Origin: Nitrospirota bacterium
GTDB taxonomy: Bacteria > Nitrospirota > Thermodesulfovibrionia > Thermodesulfovibrionales > Dissulfurispiraceae
NCBI GenBank assembly: GCA_004321915.1
Contig: SCQE01000006.1
Location: forward strand, 1 to 45,309
Direction of reading: 5' to 3'
Length of the DNA: 45,309 nt
In this document: positions 45,297 through 45,309 of the stretch, in pieces
Layout of the letters: each line of letters begins with the position of its first letter
Numbering within the stretch: the first letter of the stretch is position 1
Made by a program: the position numbers and the translations under genes
The notes under the pieces: model-generated
What the model was told of the DNA's origin: nothing
Database searches by the model: none
What the model saw: the letters and a program-made list of their open reading frames with translations, nothing else

Positions 45297-45309
45297 TGCG
45301 CCTGAGAGT

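Overview
The window looks like chromosome from an anaerobic or microaerophilic Gram-negative bacterium. The best guess is a Nitrospirota or deltaproteobacterium-like lineage, but this rests on gene content only and no rRNA or marker tree is available here. The supporting content is an Fe-S-rich NADH-oxidoreductase operon without membrane subunits, a system II cytochrome c assembly gene next to hemA, a fused cobA-hemD, long-form hisG, HD-GYP/STAS signalling, secreted or lipoprotein-like proteins, and many small toxin-antitoxin-like pairs. No tRNA, rRNA, CRISPR array or complete insertion sequence was recognised.

Layout. 1-1.5 kb: an integrase fragment followed by an uncharacterised two-gene module (DUF1828/1829-like plus DUF6978-like) with imperfect direct repeats at its edges. 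1.7-4.2 kb (+): a PepT-like peptidase, a GGQ release-factor-like protein and an EamA transporter, all overlapping. 4.2-6.8 kb (-): a MazF-type toxin pair, two small unknown genes and a stand-alone AICAR formyltransferase with a hairpin between its ribosome binding site and start codon. 6.9-10 kb (+): a secreted unknown, a DUF3124 protein and a CPA2/Kef-type antiporter. 10-10.9 kb (-): a TraB/GumN protein. 11.1-16.6 kb (+): a four-gene operon (NuoE-like, a NuoF-like protein fused to a CBS pair, a second NuoF-C-terminus/ferredoxin protein, NuoG-like), closed by a strong bidirectional terminator. 16.7-18.4 kb (-): hisG-scpA. 18.4-20.2 kb (-): two secreted unknowns and a ParD-like/RelE pair.

20.5-31.5 kb is one long leftward run: argG, dprA, a small unknown, topA, a MobB-like P-loop gene, ccsB, hemA, a DUF433/DUF5615 pair, hemC and cobA-hemD. 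Most junctions overlap or are nearly contiguous. The heme genes take glutamyl-tRNA to uroporphyrinogen III and precorrin-2 (the hemB and hemL steps are not here). Both hemC and cobA-hemD carry in-frame 7-bp tandem repeats. 31.6-35.5 kb (-): a HAMP membrane protein with a Cys-rich tail paired with a PhnD-like lipoprotein, and a separate four-gene operon (small Cys protein, unknown, STAS, HD-GYP). 36-42 kb (+): galU, hsp20, lon, thiL (overlapping lon by 53 nt), cspA, a small unknown and a DUF2062 protein. 42-45.3 kb: a ParE/ribbon-helix-helix pair, greB-DEAD helicase (-), and a DUF433 gene whose DUF5615 partner is truncated just before a palindromic dispersed repeat.

The most distinctive items are the NuoF-CBS fusion with a strong internal ribosome binding site, the in-frame heptanucleotide repeats in two heme genes, the DUF1828/DUF6978 module, the apparent AUA start of the MobB-like gene, and several leader structures (AICARFT, nuoE-like operon, cspA, small-Cys operon).
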